Shown: positions 8,285-17,746, counted from the stretch's first letter. The stretch is DNA of 64,000 nucleotides from JABDLO01 sp041749255 (GCA_041749255.1 JBGTBR010000076.1:11629-75628); one strand, 5' to 3'. A program made the numbers and translations. The notes: generated by a model not told the origin, from the letters alone.

Positions 8285-10987
8285 TTATCTGAGTAAATTT
8301 ATATGGCCTTTAAGCGTACTTAATCGATCGATATTGCCTTCTACATCTCTCACATATGTAACACAGGTATAATAATATACTCCTTCACTTAATTTTTGGC
8401 CACTAAAGTTTGTACCATCCCAATTTATGAGTGGATCACTCGTTTCAAATACCTTATTTCCCCATTGGTTAAAAATTTTAATGTCAATGGCATTAATAAA
8501 TCTGTTGACCCTGGGTACAAATAAGTCATTAAAACCATCACCATTCGGTGAAAATGTATTGGGAAGTACATAGGCCGGGCAGTTCTCTATACAAAATATA
8601 TTTCCAAACTCGGATTCGTTACCCACTGAATCGACAGTAGTAGCTGTATAACATCCAGCCACGCCACCATCCGGAACGTGAAAAAATTGATTGAACATAA
8701 ATGAACTGGCAGAGTGGATCAATGTAAAATCATCTCTATTTGGGGAATAGTATATGTTAAATGTAGCGATATCATCCAGGTCCTCACACACTGAATCTGG
8801 AAACCAGGATATTGTATTTCCTAATTCATCAGGATCAGGGAGGTCAATGATATCATCACATAGGTTAGAGACCAAAACATTTGGAGGGCATGGAGGAATA
8901 TCATCGCCCGCGACATCACAAACAATTTGCGAATTATTGAAAAGAGGACTGGCTATATCACTGAGTCCATAGGTACCTTCTGTAATGACAAAATAACAGA
9001 ACAAAACTCCATTATCGAGGCCGGTATCAAAAAAAGTTGCCTCGTCAACAACCCCTATTTCTTCAAAATCACCGGTCAAGCCCTGTCTTCTGAAAATCCG
9101 ATGTGAGTAATTGTTCCATGGAACGTCGTAGTCCCAATTTAATCTGAAGGACCTATCGGTAGGATCGACAGTTAAAAATACAGAAGATGCTTCGTCAGAA
9201 AACCCATACTCTACTGAGGATCCGCCAGTAAAAAATGCCACTCTGTATTCATGTTGTTCTGTAGCTGTATTGAGTCCGGAATGTAAATAAGTGGTATCGA
9301 CTGTGGATCCAAAAAATGGAGCAACAAATCTGGCTCCCGGAATACTTACGTAATTTCCATTTTGAAAAACTTCCAATTGGTAAATATAGGGTCCGGGATT
9401 AACTGTGGTATCCAGGTCTTCTGCTAAGGGTTTAGTCCATGTGATATTAATGGATCCATTTTGAAGATCAGTGTCTATTATACTGACTTCTGTTATAAAA
9501 GGCACATCCCTTTTCAGTAGAATACATATCTCCTCTGAGGGTATGCTCTCGACTCTGTTAAATGGAAATCCAGCAATAGTAGTTTTGGCAAATTCTGCTA
9601 AAATACGATAGCAGTAAACGGTCTGGAAGTCCACATCATCATCTTCATAGAAGTATCGGTTACCTTCACTTTCATTTGTGAGAAATACAATCTTCTGATA
9701 TCCGGTTCCTGCCAGGCCGTTGAGGCATTCATCATCGGGTATGTCTGCAGAACCCACCTTTCTCCATACAGAAAATCCCTGGAAAAATTCATCTCTTGTT
9801 TCATCACAACTGTAAGGCAACTCCCATTCAATTCGAATTTTATCAACGAGACTTTGAGCAGTGACATTTTCAGGAGGAGGGCCAAGAACTTTTATACGTA
9901 TCACTTTTAGAGTAGCCAGTCCTGCAGTAGGACTAAAAAAATTATCTACTGCTCTTACTACAATTTGGTAATATTGATCTGAAATATGGTTACAATCAGT
10001 TTGCCACACAATTCTGGCTTGAAGTGGGTGTTCAGAATATTCAGTGGGTGCAATAAATTCAGCAGGATTTTCCACTATAAAAGGACCTCCAGTGGCTTCT
10101 GCAATAACAAGTTGCATGGGTTCTGCATCCGTGATGAGTATATCCAAATCGATTAAGTCTCCTGCTATTACGCAAATTTCATCAATTGCTTCAATGGTAG
10201 GGGGTTCATTATTACAGGTCCTTACCAATATTTGCATATCTCTTATAAGTGTATTAATAAGCACTCCATTTCGAAATTCTTTTACGAGGAAAGCCACATT
10301 GTATTCACCCTGGATTTGAGGAGCATTCCATGTAAAAGTTCCTGTTACGGGATCCAGCGATATATTGTTGTTGGGTCCCGGACCAATATTATTTGGAAAT
10401 ATATAATTGGGAACCGGCTCATTCAATCCCTGAAATGGGGTTATAAATTCAAAGGCAAGACTATCACCATCCGGGTCGTACGCATTGGGATTATGTACAA
10501 AGACTTTCCCGACACAAGCAAAATCCAAAGGAGGTTGTAAAAGCACAGCAGAATTATTAAAACCCTGAAACTGAGGATCAAGCAATGTAAATGTAGTACT
10601 AAGAAAAAACCTGATATCTATGGAATTGGGGGGGTTTACGTTGAGTATATTTCCCACGCGGTTAGGATCGGTAAAGTAGACCGTATAAGTGGCCCGGCCT
10701 GGGTAAGTATGCTCTGCGATGTATAAATTTAATTTTACATCATTGGGCAGGGGATCTCCCCCTCCGTTGCTTCTTTTCACAAACTGACTGGTGCCATCTC
10801 CCCAAAAAACCTCCAAACTGTCCCTGTCAGCGGCAATTGAGCTTGTTTTGGTATACGTAGTAATAGTCAGTCGAATGGTTAATAAATCGATCTGTTCATA
10901 GGTAATCTCTCCTGCTCGGTTATGGGTGGTGAATCCATCCTTTGCAAAAAAGAGAAAAACAATTATTCCTATTATTACTTTTTGCAT
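8285..10987 (-). CDS. T9SS-exported surface protein with gliding-motility C-terminal domain
   Basis: Starting at the ATG at 10987 gives a 900-residue protein with an immediate signal peptide (KVIIGIIVFLFFA); an upstream frame extension into rfbD adds 28 non-signal-like residues. The mature N-terminus begins THNRAGEITYEQI, a segment I associate with large Bacteroidota surface proteins. Several Ig- and fibronectin III-like domains follow. The last about 85 residues (NTFSPNGDGFND..., IFNQWGNKVFE, ending KGHINLLR) match the CHU_C/gliding C-terminal sorting domain recognised by the type IX secretion system. It closes a six-gene minus-strand run, 38 bases after rfbD. Confidence 0.85.
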   Translation of the reverse strand: MQKVIIGIIVFLFFAKDGFTTHNRAGEITYEQIDLLTIRLTITTYTKTSSIAADRDSLEVFWGDGTSQFVKRSNGGGDPLPNDVKLNLYIAEHTYPGRATYTVYFTDPNRVGNILNVNPPNSIDIRFFLSTTFTLLDPQFQGFNNSAVLLQPPLDFACVGKVFVHNPNAYDPDGDSLAFEFITPFQGLNEPVPNYIFPNNIGPGPNNNISLDPVTGTFTWNAPQIQGEYNVAFLVKEFRNGVLINTLIRDMQILVRTCNNEPPTIEAIDEICVIAGDLIDLDILITDAEPMQLVIAEATGGPFIVENPAEFIAPTEYSEHPLQARIVWQTDCNHISDQYYQIVVRAVDNFFSPTAGLATLKVIRIKVLGPPPENVTAQSLVDKIRIEWELPYSCDETRDEFFQGFSVWRKVGSADIPDDECLNGLAGTGYQKIVFLTNESEGNRYFYEDDDVDFQTVYCYRILAEFAKTTIAGFPFNRVESIPSEEICILLKRDVPFITEVSIIDTDLQNGSINITWTKPLAEDLDTTVNPGPYIYQLEVFQNGNYVSIPGARFVAPFFGSTVDTTYLHSGLNTATEQHEYRVAFFTGGSSVEYGFSDEASSVFLTVDPTDRSFRLNWDYDVPWNNYSHRIFRRQGLTGDFEEIGVVDEATFFDTGLDNGVLFCYFVITEGTYGLSDIASPLFNNSQIVCDVAGDDIPPCPPNVLVSNLCDDIIDLPDPDELGNTISWFPDSVCEDLDDIATFNIYYSPNRDDFTLIHSASSFMFNQFFHVPDGGVAGCYTATTVDSVGNESEFGNIFCIENCPAYVLPNTFSPNGDGFNDLFVPRVNRFINAIDIKIFNQWGNKVFETSDPLINWDGTNFSGQKLSEGVYYYTCVTYVRDVEGNIDRLSTLKGHINLLR

Positions 10988-11025
10988 AGTGAAAAATACA
11001 AAAATATAACGAAAAACCTCTTCAT

Positions 11026-11910
11026 TTAGTTGACCATTAAGGATAAAGCTCGTGATAAACTTTCTTTCCAATCTGGTATAACCAATCCAAAACTCTTTTT
11101 TACTTTATTGAGATCCAAAACACTCCAATGCGGTCTTGTTGCCGGAGTAGGATACAAAGCGCTTGGTATAGGTTCTATTTCTGAATTTCCTTCACAAATA
11201 AATAAGATGTGTTTCGCAATGTCATACCATGTTGTCTGCCCTTCGTTGGCAAAATTGTATGTATTATTCCACTTATGTGTGGAAATCAAATCCTTCTGAT
11301 CCATATCAATGATTTGCAAAAGGTTTATTGCCAGATCATGAGCATAAGTCGGTGCACCATATTGGTCATTTACAATACGCAAGTTCTCCCCTGACATTGA
11401 TTTTTTTAATATGGTTTTTACAAAATTATGACCATATGTGGAATAAAGCCAACTGGTGCGCATGATGAGTCCAGGAATTTTGGATTGTCGTATGTACTTT
11501 TCTCCCAGCCATTTACTTTTAGCATACACACCCTGAGGATTGGGAATCATGTCTTCTCTTAAAGGTGTGGACTCATCTCTGTGATACACGTAATCTGTAC
11601 TGATATGTACCAATTTAGCTTTTCCTGCATACCGGATGATATTATTCAGGGCATAGGCATTGATAGCGAATGCCTGATCCCCTTCTGATTCTGCAAGATC
11701 TACAGCCGTGTAGGCAGCTGCATTGATGATATAATCCGGCTTATGATGGTTAAATACGCTTTTCACCATATCCTTTGCAGTAATATCGCATTCATTTTTT
11801 GTTAGAAACACATATTCAGCTTCCGGGCAATAAGTTGTCGCGGCTTTCCTTATTTCCATGCCAAGTTGACCTGAAGCACCGGTAACCAATATTTTCTTCC
11901 CGGGTATCAC
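11026..11910 (-). CDS. rfbD: dTDP-4-dehydrorhamnose reductase
   Basis: This enzyme makes dTDP-L-rhamnose, the last step of the pathway, using NAD(P)H. The 294-residue protein is an extended short-chain dehydrogenase: GASGQLG at residues 11-17 is the nucleotide loop, STDYVY is at 104-109, and the catalytic Tyr129-x3-Lys133 lies in VYAKSKWLGE. It overlaps the end of rfbC by four bases, so translation is probably coupled. RfbA and RfbB are not in the window. Confidence 0.94.
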   Translation of the reverse strand: MIPGKKILVTGASGQLGMEIRKAATTYCPEAEYVFLTKNECDITAKDMVKSVFNHHKPDYIINAAAYTAVDLAESEGDQAFAINAYALNNIIRYAGKAKLVHISTDYVYHRDESTPLREDMIPNPQGVYAKSKWLGEKYIRQSKIPGLIMRTSWLYSTYGHNFVKTILKKSMSGENLRIVNDQYGAPTYAHDLAINLLQIIDMDQKDLISTHKWNNTYNFANEGQTTWYDIAKHILFICEGNSEIEPIPSALYPTPATRPHWSVLDLNKVKKSFGLVIPDWKESLSRALSLMVN

Positions 11911-12452
11911 CAGACCTTGTGATTTTCCCAGGTAGGAAATTCAAGATCTTTCTTCGACACCATTCTGTCTTTGGCTGGAATAATCCATTCTATATTGAGC
12001 AAAGGATCGGAATGTAAGATGCCTTTTTCGTATTCCGGTGCATAATAGTCACTGCATTTGTAAGAAAAAATGGCAGTCTTTGAGAGCACTGCATATCCGT
12101 GGGCAAATCCCTTTGGAATGAGAATTTGCTTTTTGTTGATATCATTTATGATCAAAGAGAAATGCTGTCCGAATGTAGGTGACTCAGGTCTTATATCCAA
12201 AGCAATATCGAGCACTTCACCCATGATAACTCTCACGAGTTTTGCCTGGCTTTTGGGATGGGATTGATAGTGTAATCCTCGTATAACACCATAGGAAGAC
12301 AAGGCCTCATTGTCCTGAACAAAGTCGCAATCAATGCCGGCATTTCGCCAATTTTCACTTTGGTAAGACTCAAAAAAGTAACCCCTTTCGTCTTGATGTA
12401 CGTCAGGATAAATGACTTTAAGTCCTTTAAATTTTGTATCTAAAACTTTCAT
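11907..12452 (-). CDS. rfbC: dTDP-4-dehydrorhamnose 3,5-epimerase
   Basis: This 181-residue cupin-fold enzyme epimerises carbons 3 and 5 of the dTDP-4-keto-6-deoxyglucose ring. The catalytic His61 is in RGLHYQ and the acid Tyr131 in FSYKCSDYY; FAHGY is also present. Length is normal. It starts two bases after der and overlaps rfbD by four bases, a tight operon arrangement. The product of the pair feeds rhamnose into surface polysaccharide. Confidence 0.94.
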   Translation of the reverse strand: MKVLDTKFKGLKVIYPDVHQDERGYFFESYQSENWRNAGIDCDFVQDNEALSSYGVIRGLHYQSHPKSQAKLVRVIMGEVLDIALDIRPESPTFGQHFSLIINDINKKQILIPKGFAHGYAVLSKTAIFSYKCSDYYAPEYEKGILHSDPLLNIEWIIPAKDRMVSKKDLEFPTWENHKVW

Positions 12453-12454
12453 TG

Positions 12455-13759
12455 TTATTTTTCTCTGAAGTATATACTTATGGGAACGCCGTTAAAATTG
12501 AAATTTTTCCTAAGTTGATTTTCGAGATAATTTTTGTATTCGGGTTTAACATTCTTAGGGTTATTGCAAAAAAAGCCAAATGCCGGATAATAGGTGGGCA
12601 GCTGCGTAATATATTTTATCTTCACGGATTTACCCCGGTGTTCAGGTGGGGGAATTTTCTGCACTACTTCTAACATGATCTCGTTCAATACGGAAGTTTT
12701 GATTTTTTGCTTTCTCCTTGCGTATACCTCCAGGCCGGTTTCAATGGCTTTAAATATTCTTTGCTTATCCAGCACACTGATAAACAGTACAGGCAAGTCG
12801 GTGAATGGTGCTATTTTACGCTTTAGCTTTTCTTCAAACTCTTTAGCGGTATTGGTTTCTTTCTCTACTAAATCCCACTTATTGACTAAAATGACGATTC
12901 CTTTCTTTTTACGAAGTATCAGACTAAAAATACTCATATCCTGAGCTTCGATGCCGACTGTAGCGTCAATCATCAGAAAGCAAACATCTGCTTCTTCGAT
13001 GGCTTTTACAGCTCTTATGACAGAATAAAATTCCAGATCTTCATGAACCTTTGCTTTTTTTCTGAGACCTGCTGTATCAATCAGGTAGAATTCCTTGTCA
13101 AATTTTTCAAACTTTGCATAGATAGCATCTCTCGTAGTACCCGGGATCTCAGTTACAATATTTCTCTCTTCTCCCAAAAGAGCATTGGCCAGGGAAGATT
13201 TTCCAACATTCGGCTGACCTACAATGGCAAACCTGGGTATTTCTCCTTCTACTTCATCCGTTTTATCGGGAAGGACAGCCGAAATGGCATCGAGGATCTC
13301 TCCTGTACCTGAACCGGAAATGGCTGATATAAAAAATGTATTTTCAAAACCCAATGTCCAAAACTCATGAGCCATCAACTGTCGTGTGGAATTGTCCACT
13401 TTATTGACAGCCAGAAATACCGGTTTCTTATTTCTGCGAAGCATCTGAGCGATTTGCTGGTCTAAATCAGTTACACCTGTGAGAACGTCTACACAAAAAA
13501 TGATGACTTCAGCTTCATCAATAGCGATGTTTACCTGTCTTCTAATGGCTACTTCAAATATATCATCTGATCCATGGACAAAACCTCCGGTATCAACCAC
13601 GGTGAAACTCTTGCCATTCCAATCTGAAAAACCGTAAATCCTGTCTCTGGTGACACCACTGGTATCGTCTATGATGGCCTTCCTTTCACCTGTTAACCGG
13701 TTAAATAAAGTGGATTTTCCAACATTTGGTCTTCCTACAATGGCTACCACTGATGACAT
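12455..13759 (-). CDS. der: Ribosome biogenesis GTPase Der (EngA)
   Basis: Der is a double-GTPase that acts in maturation of the large ribosomal subunit. Two G domains are visible, with P-loops GRPNVGKS near the N-terminus and GQPNVGKS about 170 residues later, each followed by a DTGG or DTAG switch and an NKVD or NKWD base-recognition motif. A C-terminal KH-like domain follows. I place the start at the ATG at 13759 (434 residues), because the family begins just before the P-loop; an ATG at 13792 would add 11 residues. Confidence 0.95.
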   Translation of the reverse strand: MSSVVAIVGRPNVGKSTLFNRLTGERKAIIDDTSGVTRDRIYGFSDWNGKSFTVVDTGGFVHGSDDIFEVAIRRQVNIAIDEAEVIIFCVDVLTGVTDLDQQIAQMLRRNKKPVFLAVNKVDNSTRQLMAHEFWTLGFENTFFISAISGSGTGEILDAISAVLPDKTDEVEGEIPRFAIVGQPNVGKSSLANALLGEERNIVTEIPGTTRDAIYAKFEKFDKEFYLIDTAGLRKKAKVHEDLEFYSVIRAVKAIEEADVCFLMIDATVGIEAQDMSIFSLILRKKKGIVILVNKWDLVEKETNTAKEFEEKLKRKIAPFTDLPVLFISVLDKQRIFKAIETGLEVYARRKQKIKTSVLNEIMLEVVQKIPPPEHRGKSVKIKYITQLPTYYPAFGFFCNNPKNVKPEYKNYLENQLRKNFNFNGVPISIYFREK

Positions 13760-13805
13760 GAACTTGGTATTGTAATTTAAATAATGCGGCAAAGATACAT
13801 TTTAC

Positions 13806-14702
13806 TCATTGCTTGTATCCAAAATGTTTTAACAATCGGTCATCGTCCCTCCAATTATCTTTTACTTTTACCTTTAATTCCAGAAATACTGACTCGTCTA
13901 AAAACCTTTCAATGTCTTTGCGCGATTCTATTCCCAGTTTCTTTATGGCTGATCCTTTTCTTCCGATAATGATGGGTTTTTGCGATTCCCTTTCTACATA
14001 GATAGATATATAAATGTGGGTGATGTTTAATTGTTTTTCCTCCTTTTCTAAAAATTCATCAACCACCACCTCACAACTGTAGGGTATTTCCTGTTTATAC
14101 AAATCCATGATCTTTTCTCTGATGATTTCACTAATGAAAAACCGAATGTTTTTGTCAGAAAGCTGATCTTTTGGATAATACGGTGGATGTTCTGGTAGTG
14201 AGTCCTTGATCCTTTGCAAAAGATTTTCTATACCAAAACCTTCCTTGGCAGAAATGAGAAATACTTCGTCAAAAGGAAAAAGTAATTCCCAGTGCTTTAC
14301 CAGATCTTTTAATTCCTTTTCTGTTTTCAGATCAATTTTATTGATCAAAAGGTAAGCGGGGTATGATTTTTTAGTTAACTGTTGTATGATGGCTTCTTCT
14401 CCGGTATACTTGTCAAATGGATCGGTCATGAACAAAAGTATATCAGCATCTTCCAGAGACGTGTAAGCAAATGTATTCATAGCACTTTGCATGCCATAAG
14501 CCGGATTTTCTATGATTCCCGGACTGTCAGAAAATACAATTTGGTGATCATCATCGTTATAAATTCCAAGAATACGGTGTCGGGTGGTCTGTGGTTTACT
14601 ACTTATTATAGAAAGTTTATCATCCAATAAAGCATTCAAAAGAGTTGATTTTCCCACATTGGGATTTCCTATAATATTGACAAATCCTGCTTTGTGGTTC
14701 AA
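13806..14702 (-). CDS. era: GTPase Era
   Basis: Era binds the 3' end of 16S rRNA and assists small-subunit assembly. The 298-residue protein has P-loop GNPNVGKS at residues 12-19, DSPG and NKID motifs in the G domain, and a C-terminal KH RNA-binding domain in which GRKGSAIKKLG is the KH loop. Its start overlaps the end of the upstream gene by four bases (ATGA). It lies 46 bases before der, pairing the two essential ribosome-assembly GTPases in one transcript. Confidence 0.95.
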   Translation of the reverse strand: MNHKAGFVNIIGNPNVGKSTLLNALLDDKLSIISSKPQTTRHRILGIYNDDDHQIVFSDSPGIIENPAYGMQSAMNTFAYTSLEDADILLFMTDPFDKYTGEEAIIQQLTKKSYPAYLLINKIDLKTEKELKDLVKHWELLFPFDEVFLISAKEGFGIENLLQRIKDSLPEHPPYYPKDQLSDKNIRFFISEIIREKIMDLYKQEIPYSCEVVVDEFLEKEEKQLNITHIYISIYVERESQKPIIIGRKGSAIKKLGIESRKDIERFLDESVFLELKVKVKDNWRDDDRLLKHFGYKQ

Positions 14703-15283
14703 TTTCTAAGTTGTTTGATGGCTGAGGCCATTCTATATTCCAGTTCGCCTAACAACAATGAAGGTTCTTTCCTTCTCCATTCCATACCGTTAAAATAATA
14801 TCCAAGAGATACGTAATATTGAATGCCGGTTTTCTCCATTTCTTCTTTTACATGATCCAACATATTCATAAAGCAAACCCAACCCTGATCATCCTGTAAG
14901 TCATCGGCCCACTCTTCATAATAACTGTCTTCATCCCCGTGAAAATTAAGTACATTTTCAAGTATTAGAGCAAATTTTGTAACTCCTTTTTTCATAAGAG
15001 GATCGATTACCTGTCTTTTTAAGAACATGATGTCGTTATTTAAACAGTCATTCCATTCTCCCATTAATTCTAGTATGGCAAATTGATCTTCATAGTCTAC
15101 ATACAGGAGTTTTAAATATAAAGTTTCAGAACCAAAATCATCCCACTGAGGATGGATATAGTAATTGTAGATTTTTTGGGTATACCTAAACTCTTCATAC
15201 ATTCTACCGTAAAATGGAGAATGCTTATCATCAGAAGCAATATATTTCTCTCTCCAGCCAAAATATGGTTCTATATCATGCAT
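14699..15283 (-). CDS. Conserved-looking hypothetical protein, first gene of the era operon
   Basis: This 194-residue soluble protein is rich in aromatic and acidic residues (clusters of Tyr, Trp, Asp). It has no signal peptide, membrane segment or catalytic motif I recognise. It overlaps era by four bases, and a good promoter lies just upstream, so it probably leads the era-der-rfbC-rfbD transcript. Real coding status is supported by codon structure and coupling; its function is unknown. Confidence 0.7.
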   Translation of the reverse strand: MHDIEPYFGWREKYIASDDKHSPFYGRMYEEFRYTQKIYNYYIHPQWDDFGSETLYLKLLYVDYEDQFAILELMGEWNDCLNNDIMFLKRQVIDPLMKKGVTKFALILENVLNFHGDEDSYYEEWADDLQDDQGWVCFMNMLDHVKEEMEKTGIQYYVSLGYYFNGMEWRRKEPSLLLGELEYRMASAIKQLRN

Positions 15284-15297
15284 ACCTTCTGTAGGTT

Positions 15298-15327
15298 CAA
15301 AGTAAAAGAAGATTATTAATTCACAAA
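15298..15327 (-). promoter_or_regulatory. Candidate promoter of the era-der operon
   Basis: On the minus strand TTTG (15324-15327) is followed after 18 bases by ttactttg (15298-15305), one mismatch from TAnnTTTG. It sits 15 bases before the ATG of the 194-residue gene. Confidence 0.5.
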
Positions 15328-15462
15328 CAATATAAAATTAGAATATCCGTAAATAAAAAGCAATATTTGAGGTTATTTATTAATTATATTTTAAAGCGTC
15401 TTTCATTCATATAAAGTATAATGAAAAAACTATTTTTTAAGTTTAAAGTTGTAAAGTTATAA

Positions 15463-15990
15463 ATGAAAAGAAGATCACAAATAAAGTTCGTAGTGTTGAC
15501 CGGACCTGAATCAACAGGAAAATCTCAGCTGGCTGGAAAACTCAGAAAAGTATTTTCCTTCCCTTTAGTGCCCGAATATGCAAGGCCTTATATTGCGGCA
15601 TTAGATCGTCCATACGAATTGTCAGACCTCGAAGCCATAGCAGAAAAGCAAATACAGCTCGAAAAAGAATTTTCAAAAGCCTATAAAACGGTAATATGCG
15701 ATACAGACCTTCTTACCATCATCATTTGGGCTCGGAGAAAATTCAACCAATGTCCTGATTGGATTCTGGAGGAATGGCAAAATCAGAACAATAGGGGATA
15801 TTTATTATGCATGAATGATGTACCCTGGGAGAGGGATGAGCAAAGAGAAAATCCTCTGGACAGGGATGAGTTATTTGATCTCCACAAAAATTTATTAATC
15901 GAGAATAATAAAGAATATCACGTTATTTATGGCCTGGATCAAACCCGGTTTGCCAATGCTGCCCGAGCCATACGGTCTATGTTGAAGTAG
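15463..15990 (+). CDS. NadR-type P-loop kinase (nicotinamide riboside kinase-like)
   Basis: This 175-residue ATPase has a Walker A loop GPESTGKS at residues 14-21 and the segment VPEYARPYI that follows it in the C-terminal kinase domain of NadR. A late RENPLDRDELF stretch may form the lid. The family phosphorylates nicotinamide riboside to NMN in NAD salvage. The adenylyltransferase and repressor parts of full NadR are absent, so this is a stand-alone kinase domain. Substrate is inferred from family only. It is monocistronic and reads towards a long AT-rich spacer. Confidence 0.75.
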   Translation: MKRRSQIKFVVLTGPESTGKSQLAGKLRKVFSFPLVPEYARPYIAALDRPYELSDLEAIAEKQIQLEKEFSKAYKTVICDTDLLTIIIWARRKFNQCPDWILEEWQNQNNRGYLLCMNDVPWERDEQRENPLDRDELFDLHKNLLIENNKEYHVIYGLDQTRFANAARAIRSMLK

Positions 15991-16682
15991 TGTTTCTTAT
16001 TTTAATATTTATTTACAACTACACAGATATTAATGTGAAGTTTTACTTTTTGACATCATTCCTCCCAAAGCCTTCAAAGCGATGGCTATCCCTCCAAAGC
16101 TTTGGGGGTAAGTAAGGGAAAACGATTTCCTCATTGTTCTAATTTATCCTCTGCTGTATAAATCAGTAAAATACATTACATCTAATATTAATATTTTTAT
16201 ATATTTTAAAAATTTTAATGTAAATATTTTATATTAAGAAATATTTATATATATTTGTAATAGCATTGCATGAGAAAATGCTAACCCACCTGAAAGAATG
16301 ATATTAACGAACTTAATATTATTTGATAATCAATAACTTAAGAATTTAAGTTATAAAAATTCAACCATATTTTTTATTTCATTAGCACGGACATACATCT
16401 TGGATTTATTTTATGTATTTAGTGTAGTAATAGGAATATTTATATTAAAAAATAAATTAATTTATTTTTTAATATGTAATTTACAATTAAGTAAATATTT
16501 CTTCCAACAATCACATAAAACTTTGTCCAGGTATTTGTGATGTAAAACGACTTTTTTAATGTACGGAATGATGGAGAGATGATCTGCGGAAGTGGTTATT
16601 CATTCAATTCATATCCAAAACTCAATCTTTTGTTCTATAAGGGGGCATCTCAGTATAAGAAAACTTTTTAATACTACATCAG
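15991..16682. other. Long AT-rich spacer, possible small RNA on the plus strand
   Basis: No open frame of note is present. The centre (16185-16260 and 16430-16500) is very AT-rich. A TAnnTTTG match (tatatttg) lies at 16250-16257 and a strong plus-strand terminator ends the spacer at 16683-16718, although the next gene is on the minus strand. The stretch 16540-16680 is less AT-rich and could be part of a structured RNA. I cannot assign it to a known RNA family. Confidence 0.4.
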
Positions 16683-16718
16683 GAATATCGGCCCTGCCCC
16701 GGCCGGTATTCTTTTTTT
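16683..16718 (+). terminator. Strong rho-independent terminator (plus strand)
   Basis: An 11-bp stem (gaatatcggcc / ggccggtattc, one G-U pair) with a 7-base loop is followed by seven T residues. The minus strand has no T run after it. It touches the stop codon of psuG, so it terminates something read from the left, either a long 3' tail of the kinase gene or a separate small RNA. Confidence 0.85.
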
Positions 16719-17694
16719 AAGGATACCTCAGTTTCACTTGTAGATCAGACCATAACAAAGCCAACTGAGCTGCAACTATGGCATTATTTTTTACCAATTC
16801 AATATTGCTGGTAAGGCTTTCACCAGATGTTATTTCAATAATACGTTTCAGAAGATAAGGTGTAATCTCTTTACCTTTTATATTGGCCATGTCTGCTTCA
16901 AGAAGAGCCTGATCAATGGCATCCCGGGTAATGTTATGTTCCAGTTCGTATTGTTCAGGTATGGGATTTGCCACTACAATTCCTCCAGATAAACCCATTT
17001 CCCATTTTATTCGGATAAAGTTGACCAGTTCCTGAAAACCGTCTATGCGATAGTTGACCGGAAATCCACTTTTTCTTGTGTAGAAAGCCGGAAAATCATC
17101 CGTTTGATATCCGATCACCGGCACTCCATGTGTTTCAAGATATTCAAGAGTGAGGCCAATGTCAAGAATGGATTTTACACCAGAACTGATCACTGCGACA
17201 CTGGTACGGGTCAGTTCCTGAAGATCGGCTGAAATATCCATGGTTTCTGAGGCTCCACGATGAACACCTCCAATACCTCCTGTTGCAAAAAACCGAATTC
17301 CTGCCATAGCAGCAATGATCATGGTAGCAGCTACCGTAGTTGCACCTGTTTTACCACTGGATACAATATAGGGAATATCTCTTCTGCTGCATTTAATCAC
17401 TTCCGGGGAAGAGCCAAGTATTTGAAGTTCATTTTCAGAAAGTCCTACTTTTATCTTTCCATTTATGATGGCTATAGTGGCTGGCAAGGCGCCATATTTT
17501 CTGACTACATTTTCCAAAATTTTAGCCGTTTCTACATTAGCCGGATATGGCATGCCATGGGCAATAATAGTAGATTCCAGAGCCACTACAGGACGGTTAT
17601 TTCTCAATCCATCTTCAACCTCTGGGTTAATTGTGAAATAAGGGTGTTTTTTATAATGGTTCACAACATGGATATGGTTTGAAATTAAATTCAC
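16717..17694 (-). CDS. psuG: Pseudouridine-5'-phosphate glycosidase
   Basis: PsuG splits pseudouridine 5'-phosphate into uracil and ribose 5-phosphate in pseudouridine breakdown. The 325-residue protein carries the family signature VALESTIIAHGMPYP near residues 37-51. SGKTGATTVAATM and ATGGIGGVHRGA follow, and SSGVKSILD probably holds the catalytic Lys. The N-terminus is slightly longer than in E. coli PsuG. The usual partner kinase PsuK is not next to it. It is divergent from the TPP-riboswitch gene. Confidence 0.93.
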   Translation of the reverse strand: MNLISNHIHVVNHYKKHPYFTINPEVEDGLRNNRPVVALESTIIAHGMPYPANVETAKILENVVRKYGALPATIAIINGKIKVGLSENELQILGSSPEVIKCSRRDIPYIVSSGKTGATTVAATMIIAAMAGIRFFATGGIGGVHRGASETMDISADLQELTRTSVAVISSGVKSILDIGLTLEYLETHGVPVIGYQTDDFPAFYTRKSGFPVNYRIDGFQELVNFIRIKWEMGLSGGIVVANPIPEQYELEHNITRDAIDQALLEADMANIKGKEITPYLLKRIIEITSGESLTSNIELVKNNAIVAAQLALLWSDLQVKLRYP

Positions 17695-17707
17695 AAATTA
17701 CATAAAA

Positions 17708-17721
17708 GTACAATTTTGTAC
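17708..17721. promoter_or_regulatory. 14-bp inverted repeat in the psuG/TonB divergent region
   Basis: GTACAA-TT-TTGTAC is a perfect 6-bp inverted repeat around a 2-base centre. It lies between the divergent starts and overlaps the possible -33 element of the riboswitch promoter. It could be an operator; no regulator is identified. Confidence 0.35.
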
Positions 17722-17741
17722 AATCAAAATCCATATCTTTG
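17715..17741 (+). promoter_or_regulatory. Candidate promoter of the TPP riboswitch transcript
   Basis: tatctttg at 17734-17741 fits TAnnTTTG exactly and lies just upstream of the aptamer. TTTG at 17715-17718 could be the upstream box, but the 15-base spacing is short of the usual 17-23. Confidence 0.5.
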
Positions 17742-17746
17742 TCCTG

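Noticed and set aside
13760..13792. Longer start for der
   Set aside because: The additional 11 residues are not part of the family; the ATG at 13759 is immediately before the G1 domain.
16050..16112. Inverted patch ccaaagc..gctttgg considered as a terminator for the kinase gene
   Set aside because: Pairing is short and is followed by ggggtaag rather than a T run.
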